The position numbers and the translations under genes are program-made. 46,941 bases of DNA, from contig JANNRA010000116.1 in NCBI GenBank assembly GCA_031401035.1, positions 1 through 46,941 of the forward strand, written 5' to 3'. Shown here piece after piece: positions 15,119 to 22,716 of the stretch. The stretch comes from JANNRA01 sp031401035. GTDB lineage: Bacteria; Desulfobacterota; Binatia; HRBIN30; CADEER01. Each line of letters opens with the position of its first letter. Positions within the stretch are counted from its first letter, which is position 1. Below the pieces are notes generated by a model. It made no database searches. It was not told where the DNA came from and saw only the letters and a program-made list of their open reading frames with translations.

Positions 15119-16801
15119 ATGCGCGGACGGAACGGATTCGTTTGGGCGCTGCCCGCACTGTGCCTCGGCGGCTGGCTCCTCTCCGGCTGCCTGCTGCTGC
15201 AGGGGCGGCACTGGGACGCGACGCGGACAACGGTGATCGAGCCGATCAACTCGGCCCTGCATCGCCACCTGCCGCGCGACATCAAAGCCAGGGATCTCGA
15301 TGCCATCGTGGCGCTCTACGACACCGCCACCGTCGGCGGTCTGAGCTGGGAGGCGCCGCGCGACATCTCCGCCGGCTTCGCCGAGCAGCGGTTGCGCTGG
15401 GACGGACCGGCCGCTGACGAGCCCGTCCGCCAGCGCTACGCGCGCCTGCTGGCGGAATTCGCCACCATCGAGCGCGCCGAGGTGCGCATCCACCGCATCG
15501 GCTGGCACGAGGCCGCGGCGGCCGGCTACCCGGCGGACGTGCGCGTCCTGGTGCGCGGCGTCGGTCCCGACGGGACGCGGCGCATGCTCGATCAGCGCAG
15601 CCGCATGTGGCTCGACCGGCGCGGCGGTGAGTGGCGCATCACCGGCGAGACGGTTTCCAGCCGGGAGATGGTGAGCACGGCGCAGCCGCGCTTCAGCGTC
15701 GTCACCGAGGAGGCGCGGCTGGTCGATGTCCACGACACCGCCGGGTCGCCGGTCTTCCGCCTCATCGGCGATCTCGCCGCCAGTTCCGGCGCGGCGGTCG
15801 CCGATATCGATTGCGACGGCTTCGAGGACGTGGCGCTGTTCAGCACCGATCGCCTGCGGCTCTATCGTAACAACGCCGACGGCACCTTCGCCGACGTCAG
15901 CGCCGCCATGCAGGTGCCGACGCCGCTCCCCCTCGCCGGCACCGGCCTGGTGTTTTTCGACGCCGACAACGACGGCGACCCCGACCTCTGGCTGTCCGGC
16001 ATCCACGGCGACCGCGTCTTGCGCAACGACGGGTGCCGCGCCTTCGTCGACATCACCACCGCCGCCGGCATCGACGCGCGTCCCTGGTCGAGCATGCCGC
16101 TGGTCGCCGACTACGATCGCGACGGCTTCCTGGACGTCTACGTGGTGCGCATGGGCGACCATGCGGAGAAGGCGCCGGAACCGAACTGGGACGCCCGCAA
16201 CGGCGAGGGCGACAGCCTCTACCGCAACAACGGCGACGGCACCTTTACCGACGCCACGCAGGCCGCCGGCATCGCCGAGACCGGTTGGGGCCTGGCCGGC
16301 GCCTGGGGCGACTACGACGGCGACGGCGACCCGGACGTTTACGTCGGCAACGAGTTCGGCACCAACGCCCTCTACCGCAACAACGGCGACGGCACCTTCA
16401 CCGACGTCGCCGCGCCAGCCGGCGTGCTCGATCGCGGCGCCGCCATGGGCGTCGCCTGGGGCGACGCCGACAACGACGGCGACCTCGATCTGTTCGTCGC
16501 CAACATGTACGCCAACTCGCGCTGGGCTCTCGTCCACCCCGAGTTTCCGCCGCCGGTTCCCTGGTACTTCGGCTGGGTGCCGCGCGCCGACGTCGATGCC
16601 ATCACCGACGAACTGACGCGCGGCAACTCGCTGTTGCGCAACAACGGCGACGGCACTTTCACCGACGTCAGCGACGCCGCCGGGGTGCGCGACGGGCAGT
16701 GGGGGTGGGGCGCGGAGTTCGTCGACTACGACAACGACGGCTGGCTCGACGTCTTCGCGACCAACGGATTCGTCACCGGGCCGAACCCGGACGATTTATG
16801 A
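15119..16801 (+). CDS. CRTAC1/VCBS (FG-GAP) beta-propeller lipoprotein, N-terminal part before an in-frame TGA
   Basis: This frame encodes a lipoprotein signal (hydrophobic stretch ending LLSGC, lipobox Cys), a ~180-residue N-terminal region and six calcium-binding propeller motifs: DIDCDGFED, DADNDGDPD, DYDRDGFLD, DYDGDGDPD, DADNDGDLD and DYDNDGWLD. Most are paired with an LYRNN-DGTF-type strand. The frame stops at TGA 16799-16801 and continues without shift from ATG 16802, where the seventh blade and the ASPIC/UnbV domain follow. The stop is probably a nonsense mutation (for example of TGG) or a base error; if real, the product lacks its last blade. ATG 15119 is preferred for the signal peptide; GTG 15101 would add six residues. 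Such proteins are surface-exposed; function is unknown. Confidence 0.82.
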   Translation: MRGRNGFVWALPALCLGGWLLSGCLLLQGRHWDATRTTVIEPINSALHRHLPRDIKARDLDAIVALYDTATVGGLSWEAPRDISAGFAEQRLRWDGPAADEPVRQRYARLLAEFATIERAEVRIHRIGWHEAAAAGYPADVRVLVRGVGPDGTRRMLDQRSRMWLDRRGGEWRITGETVSSREMVSTAQPRFSVVTEEARLVDVHDTAGSPVFRLIGDLAASSGAAVADIDCDGFEDVALFSTDRLRLYRNNADGTFADVSAAMQVPTPLPLAGTGLVFFDADNDGDPDLWLSGIHGDRVLRNDGCRAFVDITTAAGIDARPWSSMPLVADYDRDGFLDVYVVRMGDHAEKAPEPNWDARNGEGDSLYRNNGDGTFTDATQAAGIAETGWGLAGAWGDYDGDGDPDVYVGNEFGTNALYRNNGDGTFTDVAAPAGVLDRGAAMGVAWGDADNDGDLDLFVANMYANSRWALVHPEFPPPVPWYFGWVPRADVDAITDELTRGNSLLRNNGDGTFTDVSDAAGVRDGQWGWGAEFVDYDNDGWLDVFATNGFVTGPNPDDL

Positions 16802-17344
16802 ATGGAGATGTTTGACGGCGTCGGTCGACGCCGCGATCAGAAGTCCGGACAACTGGTGAGCATCGGCGAGAACAGCCTCAACGGCAACGAGCGCGACTGC
16901 CTGTTCCGCAACAACCGCGACGGCACCTTCACCGACACCGCCTACGTCAATCGCGCCGATCGCGTCGAGGACGGACGCGGCGTCGCGCTGCTCGACTACA
17001 ACCTCGACGGCGCCATGGACATCGTCTTGCGCAACTACCGTCAACCGGCGCAGTTGCTGCGCAACGACGGCGGCGCCGGCCACTGGTTGCAGGTCCGGCT
17101 GGTCGGGACGCGCAGCAATCGCGACGCGGTCGGCGCCCGCGTCACGGTGCGCAGCGGCGGCGTGCAACAGACGCGCGAAGTGCATGCCGGCTCTGGCTAC
17201 CTGTCGGCCTCCTCGCTGGCGCAGCACTTCGGCCTCGGCGGCGCCACGCGCGTCGAGGCGGTCGAGGTGGCCTGGCCGTCCGGCAGCCGATCGCAACTCT
17301 CCGACGTCGGCGTCGATCAACGCCTGACGATCCGCGAGGAGTGA
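16802..17344 (+). CDS. Continuation of CRTAC1-type protein: seventh propeller blade and ASPIC/UnbV domain
   Basis: The 180 codons from 16802 are in the same frame as the preceding part. They contain CLFRNNRDGTFTD, the seventh calcium motif DYNLDGAMDIVLRN, and an ASPIC/UnbV C-terminal domain (GHWLQVRLVGTRSNRDAVGA, then HFGLGGA and VEVAWPSGSRSQL). Without a signal peptide or the first six blades this is unlikely to be a free-standing protein. It is best treated as the 3' half of the 15119 gene, although ATG immediately after TGA could allow re-initiation. It ends 24 bases before a convergent gene. Confidence 0.7.
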   Translation: MEMFDGVGRRRDQKSGQLVSIGENSLNGNERDCLFRNNRDGTFTDTAYVNRADRVEDGRGVALLDYNLDGAMDIVLRNYRQPAQLLRNDGGAGHWLQVRLVGTRSNRDAVGARVTVRSGGVQQTREVHAGSGYLSASSLAQHFGLGGATRVEAVEVAWPSGSRSQLSDVGVDQRLTIREE

Positions 17345-17368
17345 GCGGCGCACGCGCCGCGGCGCGCG

Positions 17369-18922
17369 TCATCGTGCCGATGGTCCGCTCGCCGTCCCGT
17401 CATAGTAGGCTTGGCACTTCGGCCAGAGGTGCGCCGCGACCGTGCGGCCCAGGCGCAGACCCGCGACGTTGTCGGCCTGGATGTGGTAGCCGCCCATGAC
17501 GCGCGAGATGCCGGCCATCTCCGCGACGACGCTGAAAGTCGGCAGTGGCAGCGTCACGCGGCAGCTCTCGGCAGCGGCGGCGGGCGCGCGCCCCCGCACC
17601 GCCTGTATCGCCTCGCAGGCATAGCCGCGTTCGGTTTCGGAGCCCGCCACGCGCACCTCTTCGTCGCCGAACTGGTCGCTGCCGGTGAAGCGTTCGAGGA
17701 TGGACGCGCAGGCGCCGCTGACGGCGCTGTGGCCGGAGACGTAGCCGGGGAACGGCGGCGTGATGAACGTGGCGGGAGAGTATGGCATCCACTGCGCGCC
17801 CGTGATCGGGCCGACGCCCTTGCCGGGTCCGAGCCAGCCGTCGATCGGCTGGTCGCGGTAGTAGTGGCGAACGAGGGTCCACGGGCGCGACGAATCGTAG
17901 TAGCGCTTGCTCTCCCAGGCGGCGATGAAGGCGTCCATGGCGGTGTTGGCGACGCAGAAGTACAGCTTCACGTCGCGATCCATGTCCAAGCGGTCGCGGC
18001 GCGAGACCGCCTGCGCGAAGCGCAGCCAGTGCCCCGATTGTCCGGTCGAGCGCGGGCCGTCGCGCATGAACTCGACGATCGCCCTCTGCTCGGGCGTGAG
18101 GGTGGCGTTGAAGCGGAGGCACTCGTCCACTTCCGCCTTGAGCTGCGCCGTGCCGACGCGCGGCGGTGGCGGCGGGCGGAACATGTCGGCGCGCTCCAGG
18201 CCGAAGGGTCGCACCCGGTACCAGAAGGGGGTGAGGAAGTTCGGCGTGACCGTACCGCCCGTGCCGTCGGCGAAGGCGATTGGCTGCCAGCGGTCCGCAT
18301 CGCGGATCTCCGAGACGGGGTTGAGCGGGGTGTAGAACGTGTAATCCGCGTACGCCTCGCCGTTGCCGCCGATCTCGTCGCCGAGTTGGTTGGCGCCGTC
18401 GTGGTGGCGGGCATCGAGCAGCGCCGCCGCGCAGCGGTTGCCGATGCCCTGCGGCGTGGCGGGGTCGGTGGAGCGGTCGTTGACGTCGTAGCCCCACGCG
18501 CCCATCAGCGCCGTGATGTGGGTCGTCGTGACCGGATGCTGGTCAACGATGGCGCGATACGCCGCGAAGGCCATCGCCTTGCGCTTGTTGTCCGGCGTGC
18601 GTTCGGCGGCGGGCCGGCGCAGGCTGCCGCCGAACACCGTGCCGACGGCCTTCTCGTCGTAGCAGGCCCAGGCGTCGAACATCGCGGTCGCGACGATCGC
18701 CATCTGCCGCGACAGAATGGTCGGCCGCGGGCTGATGCGGACGACGTCGTCGGCGGCGTCCTCGAGCATCGCATCGAGGATGCGGTAGGTCGCCGACGGC
18801 TCGGCGCCACCCCAGTCTCGCGTCTGGGCCACGGTCGGGGTCGCCAGGAGGACGCCGACGAGGAGCGCGAGCAGGGCGCGCGCGCGCGGTCTCGGCAGGC
18901 GCCGCGCGCGCCCCCGGCGCAT
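17369..18922 (-). CDS. Secreted vanadium-dependent haloperoxidase/PAP2-superfamily protein
   Basis: This ~517-residue protein has a signal peptide (ALLALLVGVLLATPTVAQ) and a helical body. The PAP2/vanadium-site motifs are PFPGYVSGHSAVSGA (the SGH motif) and the later SRVMGGYHIQADN. Vanadium haloperoxidases oxidise halides with H2O2, while relatives are acid phosphatases. The closely related DUF6851/VCPO-like families in bacteria are mostly untested. ATG 18922 is chosen because it places the signal peptide at the N-terminus; an ATG at 19009 would overlap the upstream radical SAM gene by 19 bases. It is probably transcribed with the two radical SAM genes upstream on the same strand. Confidence 0.82.
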   Translation of the reverse strand: MRRGRARRLPRPRARALLALLVGVLLATPTVAQTRDWGGAEPSATYRILDAMLEDAADDVVRISPRPTILSRQMAIVATAMFDAWACYDEKAVGTVFGGSLRRPAAERTPDNKRKAMAFAAYRAIVDQHPVTTTHITALMGAWGYDVNDRSTDPATPQGIGNRCAAALLDARHHDGANQLGDEIGGNGEAYADYTFYTPLNPVSEIRDADRWQPIAFADGTGGTVTPNFLTPFWYRVRPFGLERADMFRPPPPPRVGTAQLKAEVDECLRFNATLTPEQRAIVEFMRDGPRSTGQSGHWLRFAQAVSRRDRLDMDRDVKLYFCVANTAMDAFIAAWESKRYYDSSRPWTLVRHYYRDQPIDGWLGPGKGVGPITGAQWMPYSPATFITPPFPGYVSGHSAVSGACASILERFTGSDQFGDEEVRVAGSETERGYACEAIQAVRGRAPAAAAESCRVTLPLPTFSVVAEMAGISRVMGGYHIQADNVAGLRLGRTVAAHLWPKCQAYYDGTASGPSAR

Positions 18923-18990
18923 CAGCGAGGCCGGATGCCCGCCCCGCACCGGGGTGTCATCGACGCGGCTGATCAGGCCGCCGCCGCCGG

Positions 18991-20364
18991 TCATCGCAAG
19001 AGTCGCCATAGCTGCCCCTTGATCTTGCGCGCGCGCAGCTTCTGCAACACCTGCACGTTGGTCTTGATGCCGAGGCCGGGCACGATCCAGTTCGAGTGGC
19101 TGCGCGCGTAAGCCTCGATGCGCTCGATGAGGTGATCCTCGAGGCCGGGCGAGATGTAGAACTTCGGATGCAGGAGGTTGTCGTCGGCATCGATCTGGCC
19201 GTCGGCCAGGGCGATATCGACCATGCCGGTGCCGGGCAGGATGCGGATGCCGGTCAGGGCGACGACCGCGGTGGGCTTGAGCTCGTCCATCAGCGCGATC
19301 GTCTCGGTCACCGTCTGCTCGGTTTCGCCGGGTCCGCCGAAGATGAGGCTGTGGCAGAAGCGCAGGCCGTGCGCGTGGCACAGCGCCGAGGTGCGACGCA
19401 GGTCGGCGACGTCGAACTGCTTGCGCAGCTGCGCGATCATCGCCGGGGCGCCCGAGTCGGTGCCGAACTCGATGGCGCGACAGCCGGCGCGCGCCATCAG
19501 CGCGCACAGCTCGGCGTCGACGAACTTCGGGTTCAGGTACGCCGACCATTCGACGTCGAGCTGACGCGCCGCGATCTCCTCGCAGATCTCCTTGGCGTGC
19601 CGCATCGGCTGGTTGAAGATGTTGTCGACGAAGAACCAGTGCCGCACGCCGTCGTTCTCGCGCGCCGCCTGCAGCTCGTCGACCACCGCCGTCGCGGTGC
19701 GCATGCGGACCTTGGCGCCCTCGATCAATGGGTAGCTGCAGAAGACGCACTCGAAGATGCAGCCGCGCTTGGTCTGGATGTTCAGCGCGCCGCCGCGCTC
19801 GTAGTAGCGTTGCAGGTCGAAGCTGCGCCGCAACGGCACGCCGGTGCTGTCGAGCTGCTTGATGCGCGTCACCGACGTCACGCACGTCCCGCCGTTGACC
19901 GCCTCGCAACGATACTCGTCGGTCGAGCGCAGCGGGTGCCCGGCGGCGAGCTGCGCCAGCACCCAGGGGAACGCCAGCTCGCCCTCGCCGACGACGCCGA
20001 CGTCGGCGTGCAGGTAGTCCATGATCGCGCCGGGCATGACCGTGAACCCGGCGCCGCCGAGGATCACCGGCGCATCGCTGTGCGCGCGCACCGCGTCGAC
20101 CAGCGCCTTGTAGTCGTCGATGTACGAGGTGTTCTGCGGGTAGGCGGACGAATCGAGATTGCGCAGCGAGATCCCCACCACGTCGGGGGCGAACGCCGCG
20201 AGCTGCGTCGAGAGGGTCGGCTCAAGCGCGCCGAGGAAGCAGAGGTCGAGCGTCTCGACCTCGTGCCCATGCTGTTCCGCCACCGCCGCCATGTACGCCG
20301 CGCCGATCGGAAACACCGGGTCCGGCAGCTGCTCGGTATTGGCGGAGATCAGCAGAACGCGCAT
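18991..20364 (-). CDS. B12-binding domain radical SAM protein (2)
   Basis: This 457-residue protein has an N-terminal cobalamin-binding domain (MRVLLISANTEQLPDPVFPI; VILGGAGFTVMP; GVVGEGELAF) and the [4Fe-4S] motif C202-x3-C206-x2-C209 in KRGCIFECVFCSYP. The barrel region includes FGTDSGAPAMIAQL and SLIFGGPGETEQTVTE. Members modify carbon centres with a 5'-deoxyadenosyl radical and methyl- or hydroxo-cobalamin. It lies between the haloperoxidase-like gene and another B12 radical SAM gene on the same strand, 76 bases after the latter. Substrate unknown. Confidence 0.92.
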   Translation of the reverse strand: MRVLLISANTEQLPDPVFPIGAAYMAAVAEQHGHEVETLDLCFLGALEPTLSTQLAAFAPDVVGISLRNLDSSAYPQNTSYIDDYKALVDAVRAHSDAPVILGGAGFTVMPGAIMDYLHADVGVVGEGELAFPWVLAQLAAGHPLRSTDEYRCEAVNGGTCVTSVTRIKQLDSTGVPLRRSFDLQRYYERGGALNIQTKRGCIFECVFCSYPLIEGAKVRMRTATAVVDELQAARENDGVRHWFFVDNIFNQPMRHAKEICEEIAARQLDVEWSAYLNPKFVDAELCALMARAGCRAIEFGTDSGAPAMIAQLRKQFDVADLRRTSALCHAHGLRFCHSLIFGGPGETEQTVTETIALMDELKPTAVVALTGIRILPGTGMVDIALADGQIDADDNLLHPKFYISPGLEDHLIERIEAYARSHSNWIVPGLGIKTNVQVLQKLRARKIKGQLWRLLR

Positions 20365-20440
20365 GGGGTGTCACGGCCGCCGAGAGCCGAGTGGCGACTA
20401 CCATGGGGACCGCGGCCCTGTCCAAGTCGCGCCGAGCGCT

Positions 20441-21793
20441 TCACGAGATCGTCGCCCAGGCATTCTCATTGGCGCGCAGGTAGCGGTTCACCTTCAGGTT
20501 GGCGACCAGGTAGGCGAGCGTCTCGAGATAGCTGCCGGCTGGCGGCGGCAGCAGGCGGCGGGCGATGGCGCGGGCCGAGTAGAAGCCTTCGTAGACCGCC
20601 TTGAAGCCGTCCATCATCTGCTCGCTGGTCATCTGCGCCGGGCGCAGCAGCGGGCTGCCGTAATCGTAGCGGCCCCAGTCGTGCGTGGTGATGCGGTCGG
20701 CCGCCAGCATGTCGTCGTAGAACTTCGTCCCCGGGTACGGGCAGGGCGTGAAGAGCTTCAGGAACGAGACCTTGTTGTCGATCAGGAACTGCAGCGAGCG
20801 GCCGAAGGTGTCGACGGTGTCGCCGTCGAGGCCGACCATCAGCAGGCCGATGACCTGAATCCCTTTGGCACGGATGGCGGCGAGGTCGCGGTCGAAGCGC
20901 TCCGGCTTGTTGAAGCTCTTGCGGATCGACGCCAGGCTGTCCGGATTGATGCTCTCCAGGCCGATCGAGAGGCTGACGCAGCCGCTGCGCGCCGCCAGGT
21001 CGAGCAGCTCGGGATCGCGCGCGATGTTGATGGTGCATTGACTGGCCCACTTGAGGCGCAGCGGGATCATGGCCCGGAAGAGCTCCTTCGCCGCCGCCGG
21101 ATTGCCGATCGGGTTGTCGTCGAGGAACAAAATACGGCGACCGCCGAGCGCCATGACGGCGCGCAGGTCGGCGAGCACCTCCTCGACCGGACGGGTGCGG
21201 AAGCCGCGCTCGTAGAACGTCTGCACGGCGCAGTACTCGCAGGGGTGCGGGCAGCCGCGCGAGAAGACCACCGGCCAGTGGAAGTACATGCGGTACAGCC
21301 AGCTGGTCTTGAAGGCGTCGTACTTGAGCAGCGGCAGCGTCGTGTAGTCGACGCGCGCCATGTCGCGCAGGTCGTGCCAGCGGGCGGCGCGGTAGATGCC
21401 GCGGCTGCGGCCGGCGGCGAGGTCGGCGAGCACCTCGGGCCAGACCAGCTCCGCCTCGCCGGCGACGACGGCGTCGGCGTGGCGCAACGAGGCCTCGGCG
21501 GTGAGCGTCACCCAGGTGCCGCCGAGGACGACCTTGAGGCCGCGGGCGCGGAAATGGTCGGCGAGCTCGAAGGCGCGGCGGATCTGCGGGCCCATGGCGG
21601 TGATGCCGACGACGTCGCCGTCGAAGTCGAGATCGACGTCGTGGAACAGCTCGTCGACCATCGTCACCTGGTGCGGCGGCGGCGTCAGCGCGCGCAGCGT
21701 CGCCAGCGTCAGCCCGCTGGTCCAGTAGCGCGTCGTGCGCTGCAGCCGGCCGGCGCCGTCGTAGTGCGTCGGCGAGATGAGAAGGATGCGCAC
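20441..21793 (-). CDS. B12-binding domain radical SAM protein (3)
   Basis: This 450-residue protein starts with the cobalamin-domain strand VRILLISPTHYDGAG from a GTG at 21793. The same frame is open further upstream, but without homologous residues. The cluster motif is C181-x3-C185-x2-C188 in SRGCPHPCEYCAV, followed by RRILFLDDNPIGNP and SLSIGLESINPDSL. The type resembles HpnJ/BchE-like and DUF4070-type enzymes acting on lipids and tetrapyrroles, but the reaction cannot be assigned. It is divergent from the PlsC gene, sharing a ~116-base promoter region. Confidence 0.91.
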   Translation of the reverse strand: MRILLISPTHYDGAGRLQRTTRYWTSGLTLATLRALTPPPHQVTMVDELFHDVDLDFDGDVVGITAMGPQIRRAFELADHFRARGLKVVLGGTWVTLTAEASLRHADAVVAGEAELVWPEVLADLAAGRSRGIYRAARWHDLRDMARVDYTTLPLLKYDAFKTSWLYRMYFHWPVVFSRGCPHPCEYCAVQTFYERGFRTRPVEEVLADLRAVMALGGRRILFLDDNPIGNPAAAKELFRAMIPLRLKWASQCTINIARDPELLDLAARSGCVSLSIGLESINPDSLASIRKSFNKPERFDRDLAAIRAKGIQVIGLLMVGLDGDTVDTFGRSLQFLIDNKVSFLKLFTPCPYPGTKFYDDMLAADRITTHDWGRYDYGSPLLRPAQMTSEQMMDGFKAVYEGFYSARAIARRLLPPPAGSYLETLAYLVANLKVNRYLRANENAWATIS

Positions 21794-21909
21794 GCCCCGC
21801 ACGTTGCGGGGCGCTCTCCGCGCAGTCAATGCCCCCGCGGCGCAGCCGGCGCGGCCGGCCGCCGGCCGGCTACCTTGCCCGGCGCGACGGCGGCGCGGTA
21901 CGGTCGCGC

Positions 21910-22644
21910 ATGTCCGTCCCACTCGACGCCGCCCTCCCGGCCGCCGCCGCGCCGACGCGGCTGCGGGTGGTCGTCAACCGCGTCATCTTCCGCGGCATGC
22001 TGTTCGGGGCCGGGCTGATCGCCATCGGGCTCTATCGTTTCAGCCGCCCCGCCGCCTGGCGTTTCGCCAAGCAGCAGGCGCGCCTGTTGATGCGTCTGTG
22101 CGGGGTGCGGGTGCGCGTGCGCGGCCTCGAGCAACTCGGTCCCGGGCCCTACATCTTCACCCCCAACCACCAGAGCCACTTCGACATCGCGGCGCTGCTC
22201 GGGAGGCTGCCCGGCGTCACCCGCTTCGCCGCCAAGCGCGAGATGTTCGCCGAGCCGATCCTCGGCGCCGTGCTGCGCACCATGGGCATGGTGCCGATCG
22301 ACCGCGACGATCCGACGGCGTCGATTGAGCGTCTGCAGCGCGTCACCCTCGACGGCGGCTCGCTGGTCATCTTTCCCGAGGGCACGCGCAGCCGCGACGG
22401 CGCCCTGCTGCCGTTCCGCAAGGGCGCCTTCGTCGCCGCGCTGCAGCTCGGCGTGCCGCTGGTGCCGGTGGTGTGCAAGGGCACGACTGCCGTCATGCCG
22501 AAGGGCAAGTACCTGTCGATCGTGCCCGGCGACGTGGAGATCTGCGTGCTGGCGCCGATTCCGACCGCCGGGCTCGGCTACGACGACCGCGACCGGTTGC
22601 GCGATCTGGTGCGCGCGCGCATCGCGGCCGAGCTGGCGGCGTGA
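21910..22644 (+). CDS. 1-acyl-sn-glycerol-3-phosphate acyltransferase (PlsC-like)
   Basis: This 244-residue membrane acyltransferase has the NHxxxxD motif (N86-H87-Q-S-H-F-D92) and the FPEGTRSR phosphate-binding motif at about 155-162. A hydrophobic N-terminal helix anchors it. It esterifies the sn-2 position of lysophosphatidate from acyl-ACP or acyl-CoA. Standing next to the radical SAM and ketosynthase genes, it may install an unusual chain made by this locus into glycerolipid. The housekeeping role is equally possible. ATG 21910 is chosen at the start of the conserved helix region. Confidence 0.92.
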   Translation: MSVPLDAALPAAAAPTRLRVVVNRVIFRGMLFGAGLIAIGLYRFSRPAAWRFAKQQARLLMRLCGVRVRVRGLEQLGPGPYIFTPNHQSHFDIAALLGRLPGVTRFAAKREMFAEPILGAVLRTMGMVPIDRDDPTASIERLQRVTLDGGSLVIFPEGTRSRDGALLPFRKGAFVAALQLGVPLVPVVCKGTTAVMPKGKYLSIVPGDVEICVLAPIPTAGLGYDDRDRLRDLVRARIAAELAA

Positions 22645-22703
22645 GGGAGTCAGTCGGCGGCGGGGTCGTCTGCATCTTCGGGGTTGGCGCCATCGATCTC
22701 GTG

Positions 22704-22710
22704 AAGGAGG
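22704..22710 (+). promoter_or_regulatory. Strong Shine-Dalgarno site of the SPFH gene
   Basis: AAGGAGG lies six bases before ATG 22717. It fixes that start against the out-of-frame ATG at 22713. Most genes here have weak or no such site, so this gene is probably well translated. Confidence 0.7.
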
Positions 22711-22716
22711 CAATGC

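Noticed and set aside
16799..16801. Selenocysteine or reassigned TGA in the CRTAC1-type gene
   Set aside because: TGA ends many other genes in the window (including all the GTGA and ATGA overlaps), and no selenocysteine insertion-type hairpin is evident after it. A nonsense mutation or base error is simpler.
136..22644. A true ladderane or aryl polyene cluster
   Set aside because: Ladderane loci carry phytoene-desaturase-like and carrier proteins, and aryl polyene loci carry dehydratases and ammonia-lyases; neither set is here, so only a similarity is claimed.
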